A stretch of DNA of 7,986 nucleotides from contig CAKQZO010000070.1 in the NCBI GenBank assembly GCA_934293835.1, positions 1-7,986 of the forward strand, read 5' to 3'. Below are positions 1 to 7,753 of this stretch, piece after piece (position 1 is the stretch's first letter; the number at the start of each line of letters is the position of its first letter). Position numbers and translations under genes: made by a program. The notes beneath the pieces are model-generated. The model did no database searches and was not told the DNA's origin. It saw nothing but the letters and a program-made list of their open reading frames with translations. Source of the DNA: an uncultured Lacticaseibacillus sp. GTDB taxonomy: Bacteria > Bacillota > Bacilli > Lactobacillales > Lactobacillaceae.

Positions 1-916
<916 letters not shown>

Positions 917-929
917 TAGCTTGCCTCCG

Positions 930-2030
930 TTAATCCTTCTTGTCTGTCGCTACTTTGACGTGCCGATCGGTCGGGCCGACGTATTCGCTGGCCGGCCGAA
1001 TCAGGCATGCCTCTTCGCGTTGTTCCATGATATGCGCCAACCAGCCGGCCGTGCGGCAAGCGGCGAACATCACTGTGAACGTCGATTCGTCTAATCCCAA
1101 GCTGTGGTAAACCACCGCGGTATAGTAATCCACGTTCGGATGCAAGCCGAGCTTCTCGAGCATGTAATCGGCGATCTGTTGCTGAATCTCGAAATAAACC
1201 TGGTTATTGGTTTCTGCGGCGCTTTCCTCGGCGATGCCGCGCAGGATCTTGGCGCGCGGGTCGCCGTCTTTGTATACGCGGTGGCCGAAGCCCATGATTT
1301 TCTCGTGCTTGGCGATTTTGTTGTCGATGTAGCGCTGCGGCGACACGCCGGTGTGGCGAATCTCTTGCAACATGTTGAAGACCTGTTCATTGGCCCCGCC
1401 ATGCAGCGGACCTTTGAGCGCGCACACCGCGGCAGTCAGACAAGAATAAAAGTCGGCGTTCGTCGATGCGACCACGCGGCTGGTGAACGTCGACGCGTTC
1501 AGCTCATGATCGGCGTGCAAGACCATAACCGTGTTGAATAAGCGCACCTGCGTCTTGCTCGGGCGCCGGCCCATGAACAGATACATGAAGTTTTCCACGA
1601 CGCCCCATTCAGGATTCGCCTGCATCTGCGGCTGCGAATCGCGCAAGCGGATAATCGCGGCGATCGCCGTCAACATTTTGCCCAGAATCTGACGCGGCTC
1701 GTCGAGTTTGCCACCGTTGTTGGTCGTCCCCAGCAACGACACCATCGTCCGCAGAATGCTCATCGGATGCTGCGGTTCCAGCGCGACGTATTCCATCAAG
1801 CGAATCGTCTCGTCTGGCAAGTGCATCGCGGCGATCAGATCGCCTTGCATCTGCTTGAGCTGCGCCGCTGTCGGTAATTCTTTGTGCCACAGCAGGTACA
1901 CCACGGCTTCGTACGGCAAGTCTTTCAATTCTTCGATGGGATAGCCCGCGAACGTCAGCTTCGAGTCTTTCGTCGAGCTGATCTTCGTTTCCGTAATGAC
2001 TACCCCTGCTAATCCTTTAGGTACGTCCAT
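930..2030 (-). CDS. citZ: Citrate synthase
   Basis: Condenses oxaloacetate and acetyl-CoA to citrate in the cytosol, the entry step of the oxidative TCA branch. The product is 366 residues, the usual length of the short Gram-positive CitZ/CitA type; it begins with the typical KGLAGVVITETKIS segment. The catalytic triad is visible: His210 in LHGGANEQVF, His250 in GFGHRVYKDGDPRAK, and Asp301 in NVDYYTAVVYHSLG. His175 in HADHELNAS, Arg251, Arg326 (CRTAG) and Arg345 (LIRP) fit the oxaloacetate-binding set. The ATG at 2030 has a modest AGGGGG site (2038-2043) 7 nt upstream. The gene lies between acnA (715 nt upstream, same strand) and icd (13 nt downstream). The long repeat-filled spacer leaves open whether citZ-icd has its own promoter or depends on readthrough from acnA; I found no clear -35/-10 pair just upstream. 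The protein family is certain; the choice of citZ over gltA is naming only. Confidence 0.97.
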   Translation of the reverse strand: MDVPKGLAGVVITETKISSTKDSKLTFAGYPIEELKDLPYEAVVYLLWHKELPTAAQLKQMQGDLIAAMHLPDETIRLMEYVALEPQHPMSILRTMVSLLGTTNNGGKLDEPRQILGKMLTAIAAIIRLRDSQPQMQANPEWGVVENFMYLFMGRRPSKTQVRLFNTVMVLHADHELNASTFTSRVVASTNADFYSCLTAAVCALKGPLHGGANEQVFNMLQEIRHTGVSPQRYIDNKIAKHEKIMGFGHRVYKDGDPRAKILRGIAEESAAETNNQVYFEIQQQIADYMLEKLGLHPNVDYYTAVVYHSLGLDESTFTVMFAACRTAGWLAHIMEQREEACLIRPASEYVGPTDRHVKVATDKKD

Positions 2031-2062
2031 TTAGTAACCCCCTATGGTTGGTTTGTATATTG

Positions 2063-2092
2063 GTTGCGCTTCGTCGAGCTACGTGACGCAAC
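2063..2092. repeat. Repeat module R1, stem-loop with TCGAGCT core
   Basis: GTTGCG (2063-2068) is the exact reverse complement of CGCAAC (2087-2092). Inside them CGT (2072-2074) faces ACG (2081-2083), leaving CGAGCT as the loop. The segment CTTCGTCGAGCTACG (2069-2083) is the same module found at 2622 and 7941. It lies about 30 nt before the citZ start, so in the citZ transcript it would sit in the 5' untranslated part, upstream of the ribosome site. Confidence 0.7.
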
Positions 2093-2172
2093 GCGGGTAC
2101 AGCTAGCTACGCCAGCGCACTCGGGGCTAGGCACAGCGGCATTATTGAAATTAACCGAGTTCCCCGTTTGTA

Positions 2173-2350
2173 GGCAGTCAGGCGGAGCTGGGCGGGGTCG
2201 CAGCCGTGACATGACGAGCTTGCTCGTCTGCGCAAGAATTGAAACAAACGGCTGGCGAAGCCAGGTTTGGTTTAATTCTTAGTCGAAAAAGCGAAGCTTT
2301 GCAGACGGCGCCACAGCGTTCCCGACCCCGCCCAGCGGAGTCTGCCTGCC
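2173..2350. repeat. 178-nt long imperfect inverted repeat with nested hairpins
   Basis: Arms 2173-2200 and 2323-2350 are both 28 nt and pair at 23 positions, including an unbroken 14-bp run (2187-2200 with 2323-2336, GCTGGGCGGGGTCG). Inside lie a near-palindrome, GACGAGC (2213-2219) with GCTCGTC (2222-2228); GTCTGC (2226-2231), which can pair with GCAGAC (2301-2306); a long hairpin 2234-2280; and AAAGCGAAGCTTT (2288-2300). The hairpin 2234-2280 pairs AAGAATT with AATTCTT at its base and ends in CTGGC-GAA-GCCAG (2252-2264), with one mismatch and a 2-nt bulge. Not all stems can form together. The outer edge GTAGGCAGT recurs at 7892-7900. It resembles a non-autonomous palindromic element or a structured RNA, but no target duplication is seen. 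I do not recognise it as a named family. Confidence 0.7.
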
Positions 2351-2370
2351 GGGCGCATCAACTCTAGAAT

Positions 2371-2415
2371 CATCCTCGAGCTGCGCAAAGCACCAGGCTA
2401 GGCACAGTGGCATTA
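2371..2415 (+). repeat. Repeat module R2 (TCGAGCT core plus GGCTAGGCACAG)
   Basis: CCTCGAGCTGCGC (2374-2386) matches the core module of R3. It is followed by AGGCTAGGCACAGTGGCATTAT, which repeats 2124-2145 with two differences (one in AGGCTAG/GGGCTAG, one in CAGTGG/CAGCGG). R2 lacks the GCTCCGCTCTGGTTT part seen in R3-R5, so it is a partial copy or a different arrangement of the same modules. Strand is given as the reading direction of the TCGAGCT core. Confidence 0.6.
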
Positions 2416-2425
2416 TCAGCTACGC

Positions 2426-2439
2426 AAGCAAGCTTGCTT
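2426..2439. repeat. 14-nt perfect palindrome
   Basis: AAGCAAGCTTGCTT is its own reverse complement. It lies between repeat modules R2 and R3. Whether it is a binding site or part of a larger stem cannot be told from sequence. Confidence 0.6.
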
Positions 2440-2458
2440 CGCCAATAATACACACTAT

Positions 2459-2543
2459 GCTACGCCTTAAATGCGCTTTGCTCCGCTCTGGTTTTCTTCC
2501 TCGAGCTGCGCGTGACCAACGGGCTAAGCCTAACGGCACGATC
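2459..2543 (+). repeat. Repeat module R3, the fullest copy in the spacer
   Basis: Modules in order: GCTACGCCTTAAATGCG (2459-2475; 15 of 17 identical to 2585-2601), GCTCCGCTCTGGTTT (2480-2494; identical to 2607-2621), the TCGAGCT core (2501-2507), then GCGTGACC (2510-2517), CAACGGGCTAAGCCTAACGG and GCACGATC. The stretch from 2501 matches 7946-7984 at 35 of 39 positions. R3 and R4 form a direct repeat with a period of about 126 bp. Strand is the reading direction of the core; genes run the other way. Confidence 0.75.
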
Positions 2544-2549
2544 AACTGC

Positions 2550-2574
2550 GCGAACAAGTTCGCTCCGTTGTTCG
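2550..2574. repeat. Short inverted repeats with two alternative pairings
   Basis: GCGAAC (2550-2555) is complementary to GTTCGC (2558-2563). The overlapping CGAACAA (2551-2557) is complementary to TTGTTCG (2568-2574), leaving a 10-nt loop. Only one stem can form at a time. It joins modules R3 and R4. Confidence 0.55.
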
Positions 2575-2584
2575 TACACGTTAC

Positions 2585-2650
2585 GCTACGCCCTAAGTGC
2601 GGTCACGCTCCGCTCTGGTTTCTTCGTCGAGCTACACAGGACAACGGCAT
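2585..2650 (+). repeat. Repeat module R4
   Basis: Direct copy of R3: GCTACGCCCTAAGTGCG (2585-2601), GGTCACGC (2601-2608), GCTCCGCTCTGGTTT (2607-2621), CTTCGTCGAGCTAC (2622-2635). After the core it diverges (ACAGGACAACGGC), so its own right stem arm GCGTGACC is lost. The left arm GGTCACGC can instead pair exactly with GCGTGACC in R3 (2510-2517) or in the next hairpin (2664-2671). Confidence 0.7.
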
Positions 2651-2653
2651 CGC

Positions 2654-2713
2654 GGATAAGCAAGCGTGACCTTGCACCAGCTTCGCTGGCACTGCGATCA
2701 CGCTTTCTTATCC
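2654..2713 (-). repeat. 60-nt nested stem-loop 32 nt after the acnA stop codon
   Basis: Arms 2654-2671 and 2696-2713 pair at 16 of 18 positions (GGATAAG, AAGCGTGA and partners). In the RNA made from the minus strand one of the two mismatches becomes a G-U pair, so the structure is better in the acnA sense. The loop holds a second hairpin, CCAGC-TTC-GCTGG (2678-2690). No run of U follows, so it is not a standard intrinsic terminator; a 3'-end stabiliser or processing site for acnA mRNA would fit. It also carries GCGTGACC, the stem arm seen in repeat R3. Confidence 0.65.
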
Positions 2714-2745
2714 ACATGCCTAAAACCGTCCTGTTACGCTCTGGT

Positions 2746-5349
2746 TTAGCCCAGTGCCGTTTTGACGATTTGGGGCATGATGCCGCCGGCTTGATAATAG
2801 GCGAAGTCCGCCGGGGTGTCGAAGCGCAGGATGGTGTCGAATTGGGTCGTCTTGCCGTCTTCTGCGGTGGCGGTCACATGCGCAACCTGCTTGTCCAAGG
2901 CAATCTCGAAGGTCTCTTTGCCAGTCAGGCCAAGGGTATCGGCGGTTTGTCCCGGTTGATATTGCAACGGGATCACACCCATCATCGCGAGGTTAGCGCG
3001 ATGAATCCGCTCGAAGGACTCGGCGATGATCGCCCGCACGCCCAAGAGCTTCACCCCTTTGGCCGCCCAGTCACGCGAAGAGCCCATGCCGTAATCCTTA
3101 CCCGCCAAAATGACGAGTGGGGTATCGGCTTTGGCATACGCCTGCGCCGCGTCATAGATCGTCGCTTCCGTTCCGTCAGGCAAGGTCGTGTAGCCCCCTG
3201 TCGTGCCCGGTGCCAGTTGATTCTGCAGGCGAATGTTGGCCAGTGTCCCGCGCACCATCACTTCATGATTGCCGCGCCGAGAACCGTATGAGTTGAAGTC
3301 TCTTGGCTCCACCCCGTGTGCCCGCAGGTACTTGCCTGCCGGCGAATCTTGCCCGATGAAGCTGGCCGGGCTGATATGGTCGGTCGTTACCGAATCGCCG
3401 AGTTTGGCCAAGGCGCGTAATCCTGTGAGCGTCTGCGGCGCCTTCCCATCTGCGCTGACGAACGGGGCTGAGGCGATATAAGTCGATTCAGGGTCCCAGT
3501 TGTACGTCGTACCGGTGCTGGTTGGTAAGGCATCCCAGTTGGCGTTTTGGTGATACAAGGTCTTGTAGTTCGCAGCAAATTGCTCTGGATGCAGGTAATC
3601 TGCGGTCAGCTCAGCCAGCTGTTGATCGGTTGGCCACAGGTCTTTGAGATAAACCGGCGTGCCGTCCTTGGCGATGCCGACGGGTTCGCTGTCTAGGTCG
3701 ATATCCATCGTGCCCGCCAACGCATAGATGACGACCAACGGTGGCGAAGCCAGGTAGGTGTCGGTGATCTTTGGGTTCACCCGCCCGGTGAAGTTGCGGT
3801 TGGCAGACTCAACCGCCGCCAACGGATAAGGCTCTGCTTCGACTCGCGCCTGTAGCTCAGGCTTGAGTTGGCCGGAATTCCCGATGCAGGTCATGCAGCC
3901 GTAGCCAGTGAGGTTGAAGCCCAACCCATCGAGGCTTTGTTGCAAGCCAGACGCCGTCAGGTAATCCGACACGACGCGTGACCCAGGCGAAAAGCTCGTC
4001 TTGACGTAGGCCGGACAAGCCAAGCCGTATTCGAGCGCCTTCTTGGCGATCAACCCGGCTGCGAACAAGACTTGCGGATTCGAGGTATTCGTGCAGCTGG
4101 TGATCGCCGCCAAGCCCAAGGCCCCGGGACGAAGGTCAAAATGCGCCCCTTCTAAATCGACTGGATATGCCGGCATGTCCCGGCGGTCATCGAATTGCTT
4201 CGGCAAATCGGACAGGTAGACCAAGTCTTGCGGCCGCGTCGGTCCAGCAACACTCGGCCGTACCGCGCTGAGGTCTAAGCTGACGTTTTCGCTATAATGG
4301 CGCATGTCATCATCGACCGGCTGATAGGCCAGATGGTTGGCGTTGGCATAATCTTGCACCAAAGCGATCTGGGCTTCCGAACGCGCCGTCAAGCGCAGAT
4401 AGTCGAGCGTCTGGTTATCGATGGGGAAATACCCACAAGTGGCCCCATATTCAGGCGCCATGTTCCCGATCGTCGCGCGGTAAGCCAACGGTAGGCTCGA
4501 CAGGCCCACGCCATAGAACTCAACGAACCTGCCGACTACCCCGTGCTCACGCAAGAGGTGCGTCAACGTCAAGGTCAGGTCGGTGGCCGTCACGCCGGGA
4601 CGCAGGCGCCCGGTCAACCGCACGCCGACGACTTTAGGTGTCGGCATCAGCGTCGCCTCACCGAGCATGTTGGCTTCGGCTTCGATCCCGCCGACGCCCC
4701 AACCCAACACGCCCAGACCATTGATCATAGTCGTGTGCGAATCAGTGCCGACCAAGGTATCAGGGAACGCCTCGCCGTCTTTAACCATCACGACCTTCGC
4801 CAACCGTTCCAGGTTGATCTGGTGAATGATCCCGGTGTCAGGAGGGACGACCTGCAAGTTGGTGAAGCTTTGTTGCGCCCACTTCAAGAAGGTGTAGCGC
4901 TCTTGGTTGCGCTCGAACTCTTTTTTGACATTAAAGGCGAAGGCCTCGTCGTTGCCGGCCTTGTCGACTTGGACACTGTGGTCGATCACTAAGTCGACAG
5001 GAACTTTAGGATTGATGCTGGCACCATCGCCACCTTGGGCGACCACGGCATCGCGCATTGCGGCCAGATCAACGATCGCTGGCACGCCGGTGAAGTCCTG
5101 CAAGATCACCCGTTCAGGCTGGTACGCGACATCTTGGTCATGTGCGTTGTCCCAATCAAGTAATGCTTCCAGTTCTTGGCCAAGTGCCTGACCGTGGTTT
5201 GCGCGCCGTAACGCTGCTTCCAGCAGGATACGGATCGTGTAAGGTAAGGTGTCGACCTGCGCCTGGTGGTCTGCTAAGAATGCGTCAATATCCGCATATT
5301 GGTACGTCTTGTCGCCACTTTGGAACGTGTTTATGTAAGTCTGTGCCAT
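2746..5349 (-). CDS. acnA: Aconitate hydratase (aconitase A type)
   Basis: Isomerises citrate to isocitrate through cis-aconitate in the cytosol, using a 4Fe-4S cluster. At 867 residues it is a little shorter than E. coli AcnA (891) and B. subtilis CitB (909) but complete. The three cluster cysteines are present: Cys419 in SCTNTSNP, Cys485 and Cys488 in GYGCMTCIGNSG. GTDSHTTMINGLG (201-213), TTDHISPA (655-662), NSYGSRRGNHEVM (686-698) and GKDYGMGSSRDWAAKG (750-765, with the catalytic serine) follow the family order, ending in the swivelling C-terminal domain. The ATG at 5349 has AAAGGA (5361-5366) 11 nt upstream, a rather wide spacing. It follows a promoter-like region and the argF stem-loop, so it probably starts the acnA-citZ-icd unit. 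The AcnA/IRP1 family includes proteins that also bind RNA when the cluster is lost (known for CitB of B. subtilis); whether this one does is not shown. The last bases of the stop codon lie within a repeat fragment (2737-2747). The gene could equally be called citB or acn. Confidence 0.97.
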   Translation of the reverse strand: MAQTYINTFQSGDKTYQYADIDAFLADHQAQVDTLPYTIRILLEAALRRANHGQALGQELEALLDWDNAHDQDVAYQPERVILQDFTGVPAIVDLAAMRDAVVAQGGDGASINPKVPVDLVIDHSVQVDKAGNDEAFAFNVKKEFERNQERYTFLKWAQQSFTNLQVVPPDTGIIHQINLERLAKVVMVKDGEAFPDTLVGTDSHTTMINGLGVLGWGVGGIEAEANMLGEATLMPTPKVVGVRLTGRLRPGVTATDLTLTLTHLLREHGVVGRFVEFYGVGLSSLPLAYRATIGNMAPEYGATCGYFPIDNQTLDYLRLTARSEAQIALVQDYANANHLAYQPVDDDMRHYSENVSLDLSAVRPSVAGPTRPQDLVYLSDLPKQFDDRRDMPAYPVDLEGAHFDLRPGALGLAAITSCTNTSNPQVLFAAGLIAKKALEYGLACPAYVKTSFSPGSRVVSDYLTASGLQQSLDGLGFNLTGYGCMTCIGNSGQLKPELQARVEAEPYPLAAVESANRNFTGRVNPKITDTYLASPPLVVIYALAGTMDIDLDSEPVGIAKDGTPVYLKDLWPTDQQLAELTADYLHPEQFAANYKTLYHQNANWDALPTSTGTTYNWDPESTYIASAPFVSADGKAPQTLTGLRALAKLGDSVTTDHISPASFIGQDSPAGKYLRAHGVEPRDFNSYGSRRGNHEVMVRGTLANIRLQNQLAPGTTGGYTTLPDGTEATIYDAAQAYAKADTPLVILAGKDYGMGSSRDWAAKGVKLLGVRAIIAESFERIHRANLAMMGVIPLQYQPGQTADTLGLTGKETFEIALDKQVAHVTATAEDGKTTQFDTILRFDTPADFAYYQAGGIMPQIVKTALG

Positions 5350-5360
5350 CCGTTATCCCA

Positions 5361-5366
5361 TCCTTT
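5361..5366 (-). promoter_or_regulatory. Ribosome binding site of acnA
   Basis: AAAGGA on the minus strand, 11 nt before the ATG at 5349. It is weaker and farther from the start than the sites of argD, argF and icd. Confidence 0.5.
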
Positions 5367-5400
5367 ACAATTTCGGCAAAAATTCTAATCTACGCCTAAG

Positions 5401-5445
5401 AATATCATACATATTTAATATTACCGTGCATATCTGACACGTCAA
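5401..5445 (-). promoter_or_regulatory. Probable promoter of acnA with overlapping dyad
   Basis: On the minus strand TTGACG (5445-5440) is followed after 16 nt by TAATAT (5423-5418), a fair -35/-10 pair. An alternative -10, TATGAT, lies at 5409-5404. The dyad AATAT-N5-ATATT (5401-5415) overlaps the promoter end, and TGAC-GT-GTCA (5444-5435) overlaps the -35 hexamer. These could be operators. In B. subtilis and Listeria the LysR-type regulator CcpC acts at dyads in the citB and citZ promoters, but no match to its site is claimed here. The region 5350-5547 is clearly AT-richer than the genes on both sides. Confidence 0.5.
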
Positions 5446-5547
5446 GCAAAGAAGTCAGCATTTCTAACATGACATTTCGTTAATTTTAGATGAGAACTCC
5501 TCTCGCTGATTCGCACAAAAAAACGAACAATCCCTTTTCATAATGCT

Positions 5548-5592
5548 GAAGACACCCTGCAAAACCGCAACTCGGTTTCACAGGGTGTCTTC
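5548..5592 (-). terminator. Strong stem-loop after argF, probable terminator
   Basis: It starts 2 nt after the argF stop codon. In the minus-strand RNA GAAGACACCCTG pairs with CAGGGTGTCTTC (12 bp). The pairing goes on through UGAAACCG with CGGUUUUG, giving a 20-bp stem with two U-G pairs and a 5-nt AGUUG loop. The two wobbles become A-C mismatches on the other strand, so it is built for the argF direction. A run of seven T (5523-5517) follows only 24 nt later, not directly, so it is not a textbook terminator and may instead protect the argDF mRNA 3' end. Confidence 0.65.
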
Positions 5593-5594
5593 GC

Positions 5595-6614
5595 TTAGTC
5601 GAACAGGCTGTCTGGAATGAAAAGGTCGCCTAGCGTCGCGGCCATGATCGCCTTGATGGCGTGCATCCGGTTTTCGGCCTCATCAAACACGACCGCTTGC
5701 GGCGAGTTGAAAACCTCATCGGTGATCTCCAGCGCCGACATATCGAATTGCTCGCCGAGCTGTTTGCCGACGACGGTTTCGTGATCGTGATACGCCGGCA
5801 GGCAGTGCATGATGATCGTGTCAGCTTTGCCAGTTGCCGCGACCAGCGCCGCGCTGATCTGATACGGCCGCAGCGCGTTGACCCGCGCGGCGACATCGAT
5901 TTCTTCACCCATCGAGATCCAGACATCAGTGTACAGCGCATCCGCGCCTTGAGCCGCGGCTTGGGCATCTTCCGTCAACAGCACCTGACTGCCGGCCTTT
6001 TGCGCATAGTCTTTGGCGATGGCAATGATGTCCGGTGCCGGCCACAGCGACTTCGGCGCGCCGATGTGGATATTGACCCCGAGCATCGCGGCGGTGACCA
6101 GCAGCGAGTTGCCCATGTTCGAGCGGCCATCGCCGAGGTAGGTCAGCGTCAGGCCCTTGAGGTGACCGAAGTGCTCCTTGAGCGTCAAGAAGTCGGCGAT
6201 CATCTGCGTCGGGTGCCACTCATCGGTCAGGCCGTTCCAGACCGGCACCCCGGAATACTTGGCGAGGTCTTCCACCGTCTGTTGGGCGAAGCCGCGATAT
6301 TCGATGCCGTCAAACATCCGCCCCAACACCTTGGCCGTGTCGGCAGTGCTTTCCTTCTTGCCGAACTGGATGTCATTTTTGCCCAAGAATTCTGGATGGG
6401 CGCCTAGATCGATCGCCGCAACGGTGAACGCCGAGCGCGTCCGCGTGGAGGTCTTCTCGAACAACAAGGCGATGTTTTTACCCTGCAGATAAGGATGCGG
6501 AATGTGCGCGTGCTTCAGCGCCTTGAGGTGGGCGGCAAAGTCCACGAGATAGTTCAATTCTTGAGGCGTGTAGTCGATTTCCTTCAACCACGACCGGTTC
6601 TGAAAATGATTCAT
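5595..6614 (-). CDS. argF: Ornithine carbamoyltransferase
   Basis: Transfers the carbamoyl group of carbamoyl phosphate to ornithine, giving citrulline; cytosolic, working as a trimer or larger oligomer in known members. At 339 residues it matches the long ArgI/ArcB-like group rather than the ~319-residue B. subtilis ArgF. Carbamoyl-phosphate site: [12 protein letters not shown] (52-63) and IQFGKKES (82-89). HPTQ is at 134-137. Ornithine site: DVWISMGEE (230-238) with the SMG loop. The catalytic cysteine is Cys271 in HCLPAYHD, and ENRMHAIKA at 314-322 supplies Arg316. The start ATG overlaps the argD stop (TAATG), and AAGGAGGA (6621-6628) lies 6 nt upstream inside argD, so the genes are cotranscribed and translationally coupled. 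The pairing with argD favours a biosynthetic role. Sequence alone does not rule out the catabolic arginine-deiminase enzyme ArcB, though no arcA or arcC is in view. Confidence 0.93.
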   Translation of the reverse strand: MNHFQNRSWLKEIDYTPQELNYLVDFAAHLKALKHAHIPHPYLQGKNIALLFEKTSTRTRSAFTVAAIDLGAHPEFLGKNDIQFGKKESTADTAKVLGRMFDGIEYRGFAQQTVEDLAKYSGVPVWNGLTDEWHPTQMIADFLTLKEHFGHLKGLTLTYLGDGRSNMGNSLLVTAAMLGVNIHIGAPKSLWPAPDIIAIAKDYAQKAGSQVLLTEDAQAAAQGADALYTDVWISMGEEIDVAARVNALRPYQISAALVAATGKADTIIMHCLPAYHDHETVVGKQLGEQFDMSALEITDEVFNSPQAVVFDEAENRMHAIKAIMAATLGDLFIPDSLFD

Positions 6615-7753
6615 TATTTGTCCTCCTTCAAGACCGCTTGAATCTGCGCCAGCCCGGCTTGCAGATCCGCTTCGCTCATCACCAACGGTGGCAGCAGGCG
6701 CAAGGTATTGTGCTTGGCCGACAGCGTCAGCAGGCCTTGTGCCTGCAGCTTGGCGATCACCTTTTCGACTTCGACACTTTCATCGAGGTGAATCCCGATC
6801 ATCAGCCCCATCCCCGAGATGCCGGTGACGGCATTCAGTGGGGCAATCGTGTCACTCAGCGTCGTCCAGACCGCCGTTGCCTTGGCCTTCACACCATCGA
6901 GGAAACTCGGGGTCAACTTCGTCAACACGGCCTGCGCCGCAGACAAGGCTAACTTGTTTCCTCCGAAAGTCGTCCCGTGGCTACCTGGCGTGAACGCCGC
7001 TCCCAGCTTGGCCTTCCCGATCATCGCGCCGATCGGCAACCCCGAACCGAGTGCCTTGGCCAGGGTAACGATGTCAGGATCGAGGTCGAACGCCTCATAC
7101 GCGAACTTGTAGCCTGTCCGGCCGATGCCAGACTGAACTTCGTCGATGATCAGCAGCGTGTCGGTCGCCTGGCACTTGGCCTGGACGGCTTGCAACCAGG
7201 CCTTGTCGCCGACGATGACCCCGCCTTCGCCTTGAATGACTTCCAGGATAACAGCGGCCAGATCGGTGTCGATCTTGGCCAGCACCTCAGGGTCGTTGTA
7301 ATCGGCAAAAATCACGTCTGGCACTAGCGGTGCGAAGCCCGCCTGAATGCTCGGGTTCCCCGTCAACGACATCGACCCGTAAGAGCGACCATGGAAGCCG
7401 TTGTTGAAGGCCAACACCCGCGTCTTGCCGCTAGCCTTGCGCGCAAGCTTGAACGCGGCTTCGTTAGCCTCGGTCCCAGAGTTACAGAAAAAGGCGAGCT
7501 TGCCTTCGCCGGCGAGCATCCCGCCGACTTTTTCTTGGAGTTGAGATTCATAGAGGTTGCTGGTATGCCACACGGCGCTCAGCTGATTGGCCACGGCTCC
7601 GGTGATCTCCGGATCGCCATAGCCGAAGCTGCACACCCCGATACCGGAGGTGAAGTCCAGATATTCTTTGCCGTGGTTATCGCTCAGGTGCCAGTCATGG
7701 CCAGCGACCAAGTCGAATGGATACCGTGCGTATGTATTGAAAAGATTGCTCAT
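6614..7753 (-). CDS. argD: Acetylornithine aminotransferase
   Basis: PLP-dependent transfer of an amino group from glutamate to N-acetylglutamate semialdehyde, giving N-acetylornithine and 2-oxoglutarate; cytosolic arginine pathway. 379 residues, normal for ArgD. Class III aminotransferase motifs in order: [10 protein letters not shown] (31-40), [15 protein letters not shown] (91-105), [13 protein letters not shown] (120-132), EVIQGEGGV (171-179), [13 protein letters not shown] (202-214) with Asp204, [16 protein letters not shown] (231-246) with Lys233 as the likely PLP lysine, and HGTTFGGN (259-266). The start at 7753 is preferred over an in-frame ATG at 7789, because AGGAGG (7760-7765) lies 6 nt before it while the earlier ATG has no ribosome site and would add 12 unconserved-looking residues. 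It is coupled to argF. No argC, argJ or argB is visible in the 233 nt upstream, so the rest of the pathway must lie elsewhere or beyond the repeat. Related enzymes act on GABA or ornithine; the argF partner supports ArgD. Confidence 0.93.
   Translation of the reverse strand: MSNLFNTYARYPFDLVAGHDWHLSDNHGKEYLDFTSGIGVCSFGYGDPEITGAVANQLSAVWHTSNLYESQLQEKVGGMLAGEGKLAFFCNSGTEANEAAFKLARKASGKTRVLAFNNGFHGRSYGSMSLTGNPSIQAGFAPLVPDVIFADYNDPEVLAKIDTDLAAVILEVIQGEGGVIVGDKAWLQAVQAKCQATDTLLIIDEVQSGIGRTGYKFAYEAFDLDPDIVTLAKALGSGLPIGAMIGKAKLGAAFTPGSHGTTFGGNKLALSAAQAVLTKLTPSFLDGVKAKATAVWTTLSDTIAPLNAVTGISGMGLMIGIHLDESVEVEKVIAKLQAQGLLTLSAKHNTLRLLPPLVMSEADLQAGLAQIQAVLKEDK

Larger units (their letters stand above)
2031..2745. 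other. 715-bp repeat-filled spacer between acnA and citZ
   Basis: No believable gene is seen. Short plus-strand frames (2064-2282, 2457-2669 and the start of a frame from 2512) have no ribosome site and cross repeat boundaries. The spacer is a mosaic of short modules that recur within it and at the right window end: a TCGAGCT core (2074, 2376, 2501, 2627), GCTCCGCTCTGGTTT (2480, 2607), GGCTAGGCACAG followed by GGCATTAT (2125-2145 and 2396-2415), and GTAGGCAGT (2170). Many modules form inverted repeats, listed separately. There is no transposase, no clear target-site duplication and no T-run that would make any of these stems a standard terminator. Since acnA, citZ and icd point the same way, the region would be transcribed as a long structured inter-cistronic RNA if readthrough occurs. 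Confidence 0.85.

Noticed and set aside
2234..2280. tRNA-like fold
   Set aside because: A single bulged hairpin; no anticodon arm, TPsiC arm or acceptor stem can be assigned.
2173..2350. Insertion sequence or MITE with terminal inverted repeats
   Set aside because: No transposase reading frame and no target-site duplication next to the arms. It is kept as a repeat of unknown type.
2453..2650. Possible CRISPR array
   Set aside because: Only two clear tandem copies with a 126-bp period are present, both diverged and mosaic. There are no equal-length unique spacers and no cas genes.
2064..2669. Small plus-strand frames (72 and 70 codons) in the spacer
   Set aside because: They cross repeat module borders, lack Shine-Dalgarno sequences and show no protein-like composition.
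2512..3291. Plus-strand frame of 259 codons spanning repeats and the acnA 3' end
   Set aside because: It begins in repeat R3 and then runs antisense to conserved acnA codons, so it is not a gene.
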